DNA of 32,650 bases, taken from positions 1 to 32,650 of the forward strand of contig CALKWH010000456.1 of assembly GCA_938004375.1 (NCBI GenBank), given 5' to 3'. Under the pieces are notes generated by a model. It made no database searches, was not told the DNA's origin, and saw only the letters and a list, made by a program, of their open reading frames with translations. This DNA is from an uncultured Pseudomonadota bacterium (GTDB lineage Bacteria > Myxococcota_A > Polyangia > HGW-17). Of the stretch, positions 23,905-31,842 are shown one piece after another (position 1 is the first letter of the stretch; the number at the start of each line of letters is the position of its first letter). Position numbers and translations under genes: made by a program.

Positions 23905-25521
23905 TCAGTGCCCCGGACCGGTCGGCATCGGAATCTTGGCCGTATGCTCCCCTTCCATGACGGGGTGCACGTCGAAGTCCTCGAGGTGCATGTGCTCCAC
24001 CGCGTGGACGTTGTAGGCCTTGTGGAACCGCTCCTCCAGGTTCTCGAGCCAGCTGCCGAACTCGTGGGCCAGGGCGTCGGCCACGTCCGGGTGGCAGGAG
24101 ATCTTCAGGTGGGTGGCCGGCGACTGCGAGCTCTTGCGGATGATCTCGCGGATGATCTCCGAGCACAGGCTCGACAGGGAGCGGTTGAAGCCCTTCCCCT
24201 CGCAGTACGGACACGACGAAGTCATCAGGGTCAGCAGGCTCTCGCGGGTGCGCTGGCGGGTGAGCTGCATGAGCCCGAACTGGGAGATCGGCAGCACCAT
24301 GTGGCGCGCCCGATCAAACGAGAGGGCCTCGGTGAAGACCTGCATGACCTTCTGCTGGTTGGCCTCGTTCTCCATGTCGATGAAGTCGATGACCACCAGA
24401 CCGCCGATGTTGCGCAGGCGCAACTGGCGCGGGATCTCCTTGGCCGCCTCGAGGTTGGTCTGGGTGATCGTGTCCTCGAGGGTGCGCTGGCCGACGTACC
24501 CGCCGGTGTTCACGTCGATGGTGGTGAGCGCCTCGGTCCGCTGGAACACCAGATAGCCGCCGGAGCGGAGCCAGACCTTCTGCGCCAACGCCTGACGGAT
24601 CTGGGTCTCGATGTCGAAGTGGTCGAACACCGGCATGGGTCCCGTGTACACCTGGATGCGGTCCTGGGCCTGGGGCATGAATGACTGCATGAACTGCTGG
24701 ATGCGGGCGGCGTGCTCCTCGGAGTCCACCCAGCACGCGTCCATCTCGGCGGTGAACAGGTCGCGCACGCAGCGCAGCACCAGGTCCAACTCGCGGTAGG
24801 TCAGCGCAGGCGCGGGCGCCTGCTGGTAGCGCTCCAGGGTCTTGCGCCACAGCCGCTGCAGGTACTCCACGTCGGCGGCCAGGTTCTCCCGGCTCTGACC
24901 CTCGGCGGCCGTGCGCACGATGAACCCGCCCTCGCCGTCGCGGTGCAGATCCTCCATCAGGTCGCGCAGTCGGGCCCGCTCGGCCTCGTCCTTGATCTTG
25001 CGGCTGATGCCGACGTGGTGGACGTAGGGCATGTAGACCAGGTGCCGACCGGGCACGGTGATATAGCCGGTCACGCGGGAGCCCTTGGATCCGATGGGAT
25101 CCTTGGCCACCTGCACGAGGATGTCCTGCCCCGGCGAGAGCAGCTCCTCGATGCGGGGCAGCGCCAACGGCATGTTGGCCTCGTGCTCCAGGTCGAGCTT
25201 CAGGTCCTCCTCCGACTCGCCGCCCTCCTCCGGGCTGCCCTCCTCCTCGAGGAAGAACAGTTTCAGGGTGGCCGGCAGGCGGCCGCCGACCACGTCGGTG
25301 ACATAGAGGAAGGCGGCCCGGTCCATGCCGATGTCCACGAAGGCGGCCTGCATGCCCGGCAGCACACGCACCACCCGGCCCTTGTAGATGTTGCCCACGT
25401 TGCTCGAGCCGTGGCGACGCTCGAGGAACAACTCGGTGAGATCGCCGTTCTCCACCAGGCCAACCCGGTGCTCCGGGCTGTCCGTGTTGATGACGAGGAG
25501 GGTTTTTCGGGAAAGTTCCAT
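23905..25521 (-). CDS. rng: Ribonuclease G/E
   Basis: This endoribonuclease cuts 5'-monophosphorylated RNA and helps process rRNA and mRNA. It has 538 aa from ATG 25521, opening MELSRKTLLVINTDS. An S1 domain covers about 39-125 and holds an acidic insertion (about 91-113). The catalytic metal ligands are D336 in TTIDVNTG and D379 in VVIDFIDM, and the Zn-link is C437-P-Y-C440. The long C-terminal scaffold of RNase E is absent, so RNase G is the better name. The ribosome-binding site is weak (GGAATCGGGTG). The upstream reading frame of 192 codons is not credible because it crosses the promoter of the divergent lipoprotein operon. Confidence 0.94.
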   Translation of the reverse strand: MELSRKTLLVINTDSPEHRVGLVENGDLTELFLERRHGSSNVGNIYKGRVVRVLPGMQAAFVDIGMDRAAFLYVTDVVGGRLPATLKLFFLEEEGSPEEGGESEEDLKLDLEHEANMPLALPRIEELLSPGQDILVQVAKDPIGSKGSRVTGYITVPGRHLVYMPYVHHVGISRKIKDEAERARLRDLMEDLHRDGEGGFIVRTAAEGQSRENLAADVEYLQRLWRKTLERYQQAPAPALTYRELDLVLRCVRDLFTAEMDACWVDSEEHAARIQQFMQSFMPQAQDRIQVYTGPMPVFDHFDIETQIRQALAQKVWLRSGGYLVFQRTEALTTIDVNTGGYVGQRTLEDTITQTNLEAAKEIPRQLRLRNIGGLVVIDFIDMENEANQQKVMQVFTEALSFDRARHMVLPISQFGLMQLTRQRTRESLLTLMTSSCPYCEGKGFNRSLSSLCSEIIREIIRKSSQSPATHLKISCHPDVADALAHEFGSWLENLEERFHKAYNVHAVEHMHLEDFDVHPVMEGEHTAKIPMPTGPGH

Positions 25522-25641
25522 CACCCGATTCCGTATTCCGGCCGCGGCGGCCGTTCGTGGACGACCCCCGCCGCGTTCGGGGTCGGCTGGCCGTCGTTCG
25601 ACCCGCGGGGTCGCTTCGGCGGCGATGCTAGCACAAATCGT

Positions 25642-25669
25642 TTGCAAGAAAAGCCGAATCGGGTATTTT
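25642..25669 (+). promoter_or_regulatory. Promoter of the three-lipoprotein operon
   Basis: TTGCAA (25642-25647), 16 bp and TATTTT (25664-25669), each four of six, stand 30 bases before the ATG at 25700. The leader is about 24 bases and holds AGGAGG. Confidence 0.5.
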
Positions 25670-25699
25670 ACACGCTGCATGCCCCCAAGGAGGGTTCGA

Positions 25700-26569
25700 A
25701 TGAAAAAATACATAGGAATTTGGCTCGTCGCTGCAGGCTTCTTCGCCTGCTCGCACGCCGGCGCTGGCTCCCTCCCGCGCCCGATGACCGCACAGGTGGC
25801 CGCCAACGCCCGGGACGCCGCCACGGGCACCGTCTCCTCCGTCCCCATCGACGAGGGTGAAATTTGCGATGCAAATATCACAGGGAGTTCGCGATGCGAA
25901 CTCCACGAGGACGCCCGCCTAATGGCCCAGAAGGCCCCCGGCAAGCCCGCCACCCCCGCCACCGCCCCGGCGGCCGTCGGACCCAAACCGGCCGAGGCGC
26001 AGACCGACGCGCCGCCCCTGGCCCGTCGGCTGATCGTATACGCGGCCAACCTCTCGGTGGGCGTCTTCGAACCCGAGAAGAGCGCCCAGAAGGCCATCGA
26101 GCTCGTCGAGAAACTGGGCGGCTACATGAAGTCCCGCACCAACAACGAAGTGGTGCTCCGGGTGCCCGCGGACCAGTTCTTCGGCTTCATCAAGGAGCTC
26201 GAGGCCTACGGCCACATGGCCTCCCGGGTCATCAACTCCCAGGACATCACCTCCCAGTTCGTCGACCTCACCATCCGCCTGAACAACCTGCTCGTCACCC
26301 GCACGCGGCTGCAGGCCATCCTCGAGAAGGCCCGCAACGTCGAGGAGACGCTGGCCGTCGAGCGCGAGCTCAACCGCGTTTCCGGTGAAATCGAGCAGAT
26401 CAAGGGCCGCCTGCGCCTGTTCCAGAACCTCGTGGACTTCGCGACGGTGCAGGTCTCGTTCTTCGTCCGCCACGGCCAGGACTCGGTCACCCCGAACCCG
26501 GTCAAGGTGGACACTCCCATTTACTGGATCAAGCGTTTCGACGTCGTCACCCTCTTCAGGAACTACTGA
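25700..26569 (+). CDS. DUF4349-type lipoprotein, paralogue 1
   Basis: This encodes 289 aa. The signal ends in G13-F-F-A-C17, an acceptable lipobox. A linker of about 90 residues leads to the domain: RRLIVYAANLSVGVFEPEKSAQKAIELVEKLGGYM, then NNEVVLRVPADQFFGFIKELEAYG, then a predicted coiled-coil pair (TRTRLQAILEKARNVEETLAVERELNRVSGEIEQIKGRL) and a final strand DFATVQVSFFV. This is the layout of DUF4349 proteins, usually placed at the envelope with unknown role. AGGAGG precedes the ATG. It shares the operon with a small lipoprotein three bases downstream and with a second DUF4349 protein, so a complex is likely. Confidence 0.88.
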   Translation: MKKYIGIWLVAAGFFACSHAGAGSLPRPMTAQVAANARDAATGTVSSVPIDEGEICDANITGSSRCELHEDARLMAQKAPGKPATPATAPAAVGPKPAEAQTDAPPLARRLIVYAANLSVGVFEPEKSAQKAIELVEKLGGYMKSRTNNEVVLRVPADQFFGFIKELEAYGHMASRVINSQDITSQFVDLTIRLNNLLVTRTRLQAILEKARNVEETLAVERELNRVSGEIEQIKGRLRLFQNLVDFATVQVSFFVRHGQDSVTPNPVKVDTPIYWIKRFDVVTLFRNY

Positions 26570-26572
26570 GCC

Positions 26573-27022
26573 ATGAAACACATCATCATTTCCCTCTTCC
26601 TCCTGGGTTTTGCGGCCTGCGGGCACGTCAACTTCGACCCCCCCGAAGGCTTCATCGAGCTGCGCAAGTCCGACACCGTGCTGCGCCTGGTCGCCTCGGA
26701 TGCCTCGGCCATACGCGTCACCTGGCGCGAGAACAAGAAGAACGGCAGCACGCAGTTCTGGGCCGAGCTCTTCAAGCGTGAGCTCACCGAGTTCAAGGGC
26801 TATACCCTCGTCAAGGAGGAGCCATTCCACGAGAAGGCCGGTGTGATCTTTGATCTGACGGCCCCTTACAACAACTCGGTGTTCCACTACACCCTCGCCG
26901 TGCTCACCAGCGAGGACGACGTGTACGTGGTGGAGCTGGGAGCCGAGAAGGCCGCGTACGAAAAGCACCGCAAGGCTTTTTTGGACCTGGTCACGACGAT
27001 CTACAAGGACGAGATCAAATAG
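26573..27022 (+). CDS. Small lipoprotein between two DUF4349 genes
   Basis: This encodes 149 aa with a clean lipoprotein signal (F13-A-A-C16). The mature domain is of mixed alpha-beta type: GFIELRKSDTVLRLVASDASAIRVTWRENK, then GYTLVKEEPFHEKAGVIFDLTAPYN and a closing DVYVVELGAEKAAYEKHRKAFLDLV. This could be a small alpha-beta sandwich, but I recognise no family. Its start lies three bases after the stop of paralogue 1, with AGGAAC inside that gene as the ribosome-binding site, and nine bases precede the next ATG. Placement suggests it binds one or both DUF4349 partners. Confidence 0.8.
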   Translation: MKHIIISLFLLGFAACGHVNFDPPEGFIELRKSDTVLRLVASDASAIRVTWRENKKNGSTQFWAELFKRELTEFKGYTLVKEEPFHEKAGVIFDLTAPYNNSVFHYTLAVLTSEDDVYVVELGAEKAAYEKHRKAFLDLVTTIYKDEIK

Positions 27023-27031
27023 GAGGCCCCC

Positions 27032-27943
27032 ATGAAACGCGCACTCTGGGTCCTGACCCTGTTGTGGCTCACCCTGGGCTGTGCCGCCCGCAAATCCGAG
27101 ATGGCGCCCTCCTCCCCCGCCCGGGAATACGAGCGGAACCAGTACTACGGGCGCATGGCCGCCGAGAGCACCGCATCGGACGACTCCTACCGGCCCGCGC
27201 CCACCACGGTCGCCACCGGCTCGAGCTCCTCCGAGAAGAAGATGGAGTTCGACGAGGAGCCCTTGGAGGCCGAGCACATGAGCCCGAGTCAACCGACACC
27301 GGGCAGCGCCGACAAGCCGACCGACCAGCCCCCGAAGGATCCGGCCCCGCCCGACACGCCGGCGCCCAAGCCCGATCCCTCGGTGAAGCCGTCGCTCGCC
27401 CGCATGATCATCTATGCCGCCCGGCTGGTGATCAACGTGCTTGAGCCCGAGAAGAGCCTGGAGGAGGCGCTGACGGTCATGCAGAAGATGGGCGGCTTCC
27501 TCGCCCAGCGCAACAACCTGTACGTCGAGCTGCGGATCCCGTCCGCCCTCTTCTTCGACTTCGTCCGCGAGGTCGAGAAGCTGGGCGTGGTGGTCCACCG
27601 CACCATCGCCTCCGAGGACGTGACCGAGCAGTTCGCCGACCTCACCCTGCGCCTGGGCAACCTCCAGGTCATGCGGACTCGGCTCCTGGCGCTCCTCGAG
27701 CTGGCCAAGAGCGTGGAGGACCGCCTGGCCATCGAGCGCGAGCTCACCCGCATCAACGGCGAGATCGACGCCATCTCGGGTCGCCTCCGCATGCTGAAGA
27801 ACCTGGTGGACTTCGCCACCGTCCAGCTGCAGTTCACCCCCCGCTACGAGGGCGGTCCCGTGACCCCGCAGAAGCTCGCCACCCCCGTGTGGTGGGTCAA
27901 GGGCTTCGACGTCTCCCAATTGTTCGGCGGACAGCGGTACTGA
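27032..27943 (+). CDS. DUF4349-type lipoprotein, paralogue 2
   Basis: This encodes 303 aa with lipobox L13-T-L-G-C17 and a Pro/Ser-rich linker of about 100 residues. The domain repeats the pattern of paralogue 1: ARMIIYAARLVINVLEPEKSLEEALTVMQKMGGFL, then LYVELRIPSALFFDFVREVEKLG, then a coiled-coil (TRLLALLELAKSVEDRLAIERELTRINGEI) and DFATVQLQFTPR. The EPEKS and VDFATVQ stretches are shared, so the two genes arose by duplication. The ribosome-binding site is AGGAGG nine bases before the ATG. A strong hairpin lies about 90 bases after the stop. Confidence 0.88.
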   Translation: MKRALWVLTLLWLTLGCAARKSEMAPSSPAREYERNQYYGRMAAESTASDDSYRPAPTTVATGSSSSEKKMEFDEEPLEAEHMSPSQPTPGSADKPTDQPPKDPAPPDTPAPKPDPSVKPSLARMIIYAARLVINVLEPEKSLEEALTVMQKMGGFLAQRNNLYVELRIPSALFFDFVREVEKLGVVVHRTIASEDVTEQFADLTLRLGNLQVMRTRLLALLELAKSVEDRLAIERELTRINGEIDAISGRLRMLKNLVDFATVQLQFTPRYEGGPVTPQKLATPVWWVKGFDVSQLFGGQRY

Positions 27944-27953
27944 GGCATTCCAG

Positions 27954-27983
27954 TTCGAAATCGAAATCGAAATCGAAATCGAG
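27954..27983. repeat. Hexanucleotide microsatellite, second locus
   Basis: Five tandem hexamers, TTCGAA, three ATCGAA and ATCGAG, lie just after the stop codon of paralogue 2 in a gap between convergent genes. The unit is the same as at 12687-12728, with decayed edge copies. Confidence 0.85.
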
Positions 27984-28030
27984 ATCCGCTCACATCGCCG
28001 GATCCTTCCGGTGACGTTGTCACCTCAAAC

Positions 28031-28054
28031 GGGACGCCCTTTTACGGGCGTCCC
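28031..28054. terminator. Shared hairpin between convergent genes
   Basis: GGGACGCCC (28031-28039), a six-base loop and GGGCGTCCC (28046-28054) form a perfect 9-bp stem between the DUF4349 operon and the kinase gene. T tracts are short on both sides, so it may act in both directions or only stabilise the ends. A second hairpin, GGTGAC-GTT-GTCACC, is at 28010-28024. Confidence 0.6.
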
Positions 28055-28065
28055 TTGGGGGCCGG

Positions 28066-29454
28066 TCACAGGAGCCTGGCGAGGGCGAAGCCGGCGACGC
28101 CGACGGCGAGCGCCAGGGCAATCCACGCGGCGGCCCCCCAATTCGAGGCGGCGCGCGGTGGCGCGGCGGCAGGCGGCCGATCCTCCTTTTCGCCGGCCCA
28201 GGCCGCGGCGGGGATCGGCTCTGGCTCGAACGCCGCTGCGGGGCCGGTCGCCGCACTGCCCGTCACTCCCTCCCGCACGACGAACACGGGCCGGGAGCGC
28301 TTGCGCTCGGCGAGCTTCTCCGGGCTGCCCATGAGCTCGAGCCACTCCTCGTCGTCGAGGTCCGGCAGCGAGTTCTCGGCGACCTGGATGCCCTCGGCGC
28401 CGGAGCGCCCCCAGCCATCGCCGAAACCCTGGTCGAAGTCCAGCTCGACACCGTCCAGGCCGGCGACCGGCTCGTCCGGGCCGCCGTCGACGGCGGGCTC
28501 GTCCCCGGCCTGGACCTGCCCCGGATTGAACCGCTGCAGGTACTTCGCCAGGCGCAGGCGGGAGAAGCGGATCTTCCGCTCCACGGCGTACTTCTCGAGA
28601 TCGGACACGAGCTCGGCCGCGCTCTGATACCGGTACTCAGGGTTCTTGTCGACCGCCTTGAGCAGGATCTTCTCCAGGTCGGGATCAATCCCGGGCTTGA
28701 CCACCGACGGCAGCGGGATGGGCCGCTCGAGGATGGCCGCGCGGGCCTCGGCGGGGGTGCCGCGGAACAGGCGTCGGCCCAGCACCAGCTCGTACAGGAT
28801 GACCCCCAGGCCGAACAGATCCACCCGGTGGTCGATCTGTCCCCCCGAAAGCATCTCGGGGGCCATGTAGTTGACCTTGCCAGCGATGATGTCGGCCTCG
28901 TCCACCGCCGGATCCGCGGCGGCGGGGCCGCCTCCCTGGACACGGGCCACGCCGAAGTCCACGAGCTTGGCGATGCCGTCCTGGGTGATCAGGACGTTCG
29001 ACGGCGTGACGTCCCGGTGCACCAGGTGCAGCGGGCGACCCCGGGAATCGGCGAGGGAATGCACCGCAGCGAGCCCCTCCCCGATCTGGGCGATGATGAA
29101 CAGCGCGTGCTCCAGCGGCAGGAAGCTGCGGCGGGCGATGGCCGCGCGCACGAGCCCCATGAGGTCCATGCCCGCGATGTACTCCATGACCATGTAGAGC
29201 CCGTGCTCGTCCTCGGTGATGCCGTGGACGTGCACGAGGTTCGGATGATGGAAGCAGCCCGAGAGCACCGCCTCCTGGATGAACAGGCCGCGGTGCAGGC
29301 GATCCGAGGCGAGCTCGGGGTGCAGACGCTTGATCACGACCTGGCGCTGGTAGTTGAACTCGCCGAACTGGTTGGCGACGTAGAGCTCGCCCATGCCGCC
29401 GGTGGCGAGCTTGCGGACGATCTGGTACTGGTTCCCGATGGTGGTGTTTTCCAT
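28066..29454 (-). CDS. Tail-anchored Ser/Thr protein kinase (PknB-like)
   Basis: This encodes 462 aa. The Hanks-type kinase domain is near the N-terminus: glycine loop LATGGMG at 16-22, catalytic Lys42, Glu61, HRD at 146-148, Asn153, DFG at 166-168 and APE at 198-200. The activation loop carries an insertion of Ala, Gly and Asp. After about residue 310 an acidic, Gly-rich linker leads to one C-terminal helix (WIALALAVGVAGFALARLL), which should anchor it in the inner membrane with the kinase in the cytosol. There is no PASTA region. It follows nagZ by four bases, the third long gene of an operon that also holds a sugar kinase. Confidence 0.93.
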   Translation of the reverse strand: MENTTIGNQYQIVRKLATGGMGELYVANQFGEFNYQRQVVIKRLHPELASDRLHRGLFIQEAVLSGCFHHPNLVHVHGITEDEHGLYMVMEYIAGMDLMGLVRAAIARRSFLPLEHALFIIAQIGEGLAAVHSLADSRGRPLHLVHRDVTPSNVLITQDGIAKLVDFGVARVQGGGPAAADPAVDEADIIAGKVNYMAPEMLSGGQIDHRVDLFGLGVILYELVLGRRLFRGTPAEARAAILERPIPLPSVVKPGIDPDLEKILLKAVDKNPEYRYQSAAELVSDLEKYAVERKIRFSRLRLAKYLQRFNPGQVQAGDEPAVDGGPDEPVAGLDGVELDFDQGFGDGWGRSGAEGIQVAENSLPDLDDEEWLELMGSPEKLAERKRSRPVFVVREGVTGSAATGPAAAFEPEPIPAAAWAGEKEDRPPAAAPPRAASNWGAAAWIALALAVGVAGFALARLL

Positions 29455-29458
29455 GCGT

Positions 29459-30499
29459 TCAATCCTGTCCGGCGAGCCGCGCGAGCAGCCGGTCGGTCTC
29501 CCCCCGCCACGCCGCCGGATCGGGGAGGGGGTTGGGGGCGGCGGCCCTCAGGCGCAGCCGATCCACCCGGGCGGCCTTCTCCCCGAGCGCGGCCAGGAAG
29601 GCGGGCTCCTCCCGGCCGGCCGCGTTCACCCGGGCCACGCTCTCCTCGAGCAGCTCGGTGGAGGCGCAGATCATCCCCATGTCCAGCCCGGCGCGCAGGA
29701 CGGCGACGCCGAGCCCCTCGGCATAGGCCTTCATCGCGCCCATCTCGAGATCGTCGCTCACGAGCACGCCCGAAAAAGGCAGCGCCCTGGCGCGCCCGAT
29801 CCAGGCCGGCGAGAGGGTGGCCGGCAGCGCCGGATCGAGCGCGGGCGCCAGCACGTGGGCGGTCATGAGCAGATCCAGGCGGGAGGCGAGGGCGGCGAAC
29901 GGGCGCTCGTGGACGGCGGCGAGCGCGTCGGCGGGGAGCCGGCACTCGGCCATCCGCTCGTGGGAGTCCTGGAGCGTGTCGCCGTGGCCGGGGAAGTGCT
30001 TGCCGCAGGACAGAAGACCGCGGGCGGCGAAGGCTGCGAGCACGGCCTCCGCGTGACGGATGACGCGCCCGGGCTCGGTGCCGTAGGCGCGATCGCCGAT
30101 CACCGTGTTCTGCGGGTTGGTGAACACGTCGAGGACCGGCGCGAAGTCGGTGTTGAAGCCGTAGTGGAGGAGCTCACGGGCCATGGCGTCGGCGAAAGCG
30201 CGCGTCAACGCGGTGTCGTCGCGCCCGCCCAGCGCGCCGGCGGACGGCCAGCGGACGTCGCGCAGCCGGGCCACCCGCCCGCCCTCCTGATCCACGCCCA
30301 GCAGCAGGCGACCGGGACCGCGCCAGCGCGCGGCCAGCTCGGCGGTCAGCGCGGCCAGCTCCTCACCGGAGCCGAAGTTCCGCGCGAACAGGATCACGCC
30401 GCCGAGCTCGCCGCGCTCGAGGCGGGCGGCCAGCGTCCCAGGAAGCACGCGACCGGGAAAGCCGGCCCAGAACAGGTTGCCTGCGTCCCGGAGCGTCAC
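29459..30499 (-). CDS. nagZ: Beta-N-acetylglucosaminidase (NagZ, GH3)
   Basis: NagZ removes GlcNAc from peptidoglycan muropeptides during recycling. The protein has 346 aa from GTG 30499, with GGGAGG upstream, overlapping the ROK kinase stop as GTGA. It shows GVDQEGGRVARL near 68, the KHFPGHG loop at 167-173 followed by the Asp178-His180 dyad (DTLQDSH), and VSDDLEMGAM with nucleophile Asp249. There is no signal peptide, so it should be cytosolic. A continuous reading frame extends 138 codons farther upstream, but that part is the antisense-like shadow of the kinase gene. Together with the ROK kinase it forms a plausible two-step GlcNAc salvage pair. Confidence 0.93.
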   Translation of the reverse strand: MTLRDAGNLFWAGFPGRVLPGTLAARLERGELGGVILFARNFGSGEELAALTAELAARWRGPGRLLLGVDQEGGRVARLRDVRWPSAGALGGRDDTALTRAFADAMARELLHYGFNTDFAPVLDVFTNPQNTVIGDRAYGTEPGRVIRHAEAVLAAFAARGLLSCGKHFPGHGDTLQDSHERMAECRLPADALAAVHERPFAALASRLDLLMTAHVLAPALDPALPATLSPAWIGRARALPFSGVLVSDDLEMGAMKAYAEGLGVAVLRAGLDMGMICASTELLEESVARVNAAGREEPAFLAALGEKAARVDRLRLRAAAPNPLPDPAAWRGETDRLLARLAGQD

Positions 30500-31431
30500 G
30501 TGTCCGCCTCCCGGGGGACGCCCGCGATCCGGAGCCTGACCTGGTCGGCGGCCCCCAGGATGCCGGCCTCGATGGTGTAGCGCGGGGACAGCCAGGTCAC
30601 CGCCCCGGGACAGCGGGCCTCGACGAGCCCGCGCACCCGGGCGGCGAAGACGGGGCTGCCGGTCCACACCGTACCGCCGACCATGAGCCGGCCGGGATCC
30701 AGCAGGGTGATCGCGGAGGCGAGCACGCGGGCCGTGTGCCCGGCGAGGCTCCCGACCAGCTCCAGGGCGGCAATCTCCCCCGCGGCGGCCCGCGCGTCGA
30801 GCTCGCCCAGATGCGCGGGGACGGGCCCCGGCAGCCCGGTGGAGCGCACCCACGAGGTGAAGTTCAACCCGCCCACGAACGCCTCCAGGCAGCCCCGCCG
30901 ACCGCAGCCGCACGGAGGTGCGTCGGGGCCGTCCTCCACGGGCACGTGACCGAGCTCCATCGCCAGCCCGCGGGCGCCCTCGACCAGGCGTCCGTCGAGG
31001 ACCAGGCCGCCCCCCACGCCCGTGCCGAAGAACACGGCGGCCAGGTGGGTGGGCTCCGTCGCACCCAGTCCGAGATACTCGCCCCAGGTGATCGCGTTGA
31101 CGTCGTTGAGCACGGCCACGGGGACGCCCAGCCGCGCCTCGAGGAGCTCGGCCAGGGGCAGGTCGGTCCAGTCCAGGTTGGGTGCGCGCAGCACGCGGCG
31201 GTGGTCGGCGTCGACCATGCCCGCGACCGCGATCCCGACCCCGTCCACCGGCTCCCCGAGCCGGCGGATCTCCTCGACGACCACCTCCAGCACGGCCTTG
31301 GGCGCGCGCGTCCCCAGGACCCGGGTCCGGGCGGCCTCGGGCGCCTGGACGGACGCTCCGGAGAGGCGCACCAGGCCGCAGCGCACGTTGGTGCCCCCCA
31401 GGTCCAGTCCCGCGATCCGCAGTTCAAGCAT
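30496..31431 (-). CDS. ROK-family sugar kinase
   Basis: This encodes 311 aa. The ATP site is DLGGTN at 10-15, the catalytic Asp is D110 (LNDVNA), and the zinc motif is formed by H162, C174, C176 and C181 (ELGH and CGCGRRGC). It probably phosphorylates a hexose or N-acetylhexosamine. Glucose and GlcNAc cannot be told apart from sequence, but the overlap with nagZ favours GlcNAc or related amino sugars. There is no DNA-binding N-terminus, so it is not a ROK repressor. GGAGG precedes the ATG at 31431. A short Cys-rich gene lies 24 bp upstream on the same strand. Confidence 0.9.
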   Translation of the reverse strand: MLELRIAGLDLGGTNVRCGLVRLSGASVQAPEAARTRVLGTRAPKAVLEVVVEEIRRLGEPVDGVGIAVAGMVDADHRRVLRAPNLDWTDLPLAELLEARLGVPVAVLNDVNAITWGEYLGLGATEPTHLAAVFFGTGVGGGLVLDGRLVEGARGLAMELGHVPVEDGPDAPPCGCGRRGCLEAFVGGLNFTSWVRSTGLPGPVPAHLGELDARAAAGEIAALELVGSLAGHTARVLASAITLLDPGRLMVGGTVWTGSPVFAARVRGLVEARCPGAVTWLSPRYTIEAGILGAADQVRLRIAGVPREADT

Positions 31432-31455
31432 GGTTCAGGCCTCCGATCGGCAGGG

Positions 31456-31656
31456 TCAGTTCAGTTCGAAGTCCTTGCAAAAGGAGATCTCTTCCACCGC
31501 CGGATCCGAGACCCGGGCGTCGCGGTGATCCCCGTCGGGCCAGAAAAACGAACAGGCCCTGCGGTCGGCGTCATGGTGCACGCACTGTTCGCAGGAACCG
31601 GCGAAGCAAAAGGTCCGGCATTCTGCAAGGAAGGTGTCGTTCTTTCGCTGGAGCAT
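31456..31656 (-). CDS. 66-aa Cys-rich protein
   Basis: This small gene encodes a protein without a signal peptide or membrane helix. It has six cysteines, five in a cluster (C-x3-C-x4-C-x2-C, then a fifth nine residues on) and one near the end (SFCKDFELN). It could be a zinc-finger-like cytosolic protein. The ribosome-binding site is weak (GGTGACC). It is supported by its position: it fills the space between the ROK kinase and the 28-aa membrane peptide, all on one strand. No family is recognised. It may be read as chance if no homologue conserves the Cys pattern. Confidence 0.5.
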   Translation of the reverse strand: MLQRKNDTFLAECRTFCFAGSCEQCVHHDADRRACSFFWPDGDHRDARVSDPAVEEISFCKDFELN

Positions 31657-31719
31657 CTTACGGTCACCGCCACCGCAGTTGTAACGGCAGGCGGCAGGAT
31701 CGTCAATGCCTGGCCGTGG

Positions 31720-31806
31720 TCAATTCGCCCTTTTGAGATTGATGGTGGCGTAGACGAGACCCAGGGTGACGGCCATGATCAAGATGTTGCCAAACACGGG
31801 TACCAT
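31720..31806 (-). CDS. 28-aa single-pass membrane peptide
   Basis: This gene is too short for usual gene callers. It encodes MVPVFGNILIMAV then TLGLVYATINLKRAN. One hydrophobic helix of about 19 residues is followed by a basic tail, so the C-terminus should be cytosolic. The support is unusual in quality: a perfect AGGAGG (31817-31812) five bases before the ATG, a near-ideal promoter (TTGACA-N17-TAATGT), and a leader with a perfect palindrome. Known peptides of this size modulate membrane enzymes, but nothing here names a partner. It is 63 bp upstream of the Cys-rich gene and could head that operon. Confidence 0.65.
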   Translation of the reverse strand: MVPVFGNILIMAVTLGLVYATINLKRAN

Positions 31807-31836
31807 TGTTGCCTCCTGTGAGGCGACGCCTCACTT
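31807..31836 (-). promoter_or_regulatory. Leader with palindrome and possible Shine-Dalgarno switch
   Basis: In the RNA, GUGAGGC (31834-31828) can pair with GCCUCAC (31824-31818) around a GUC loop, leaving AGGAGG free. Alternatively GCCUC (31824-31820) can pair with GAGGC (31815-31811) around ACAG, hiding the ribosome-binding site. The two folds exclude each other. The same sequence as DNA is a 17-bp palindrome just downstream of the start of transcription, so it may be an operator instead. Confidence 0.45.
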
Positions 31837-31842
31837 ACACCT

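Noticed and set aside
25522..26097. 192-codon upstream extension of the RNase G gene
   Set aside because: It overlaps the promoter and first gene of the divergent lipoprotein operon, and known RNase G proteins begin at the MELSRKTLL equivalent.
30500..30913. 138-codon upstream extension of nagZ
   Set aside because: It is an out-of-frame shadow of the ROK kinase gene. The GTG at 30499 has a good ribosome-binding site and fits the family.
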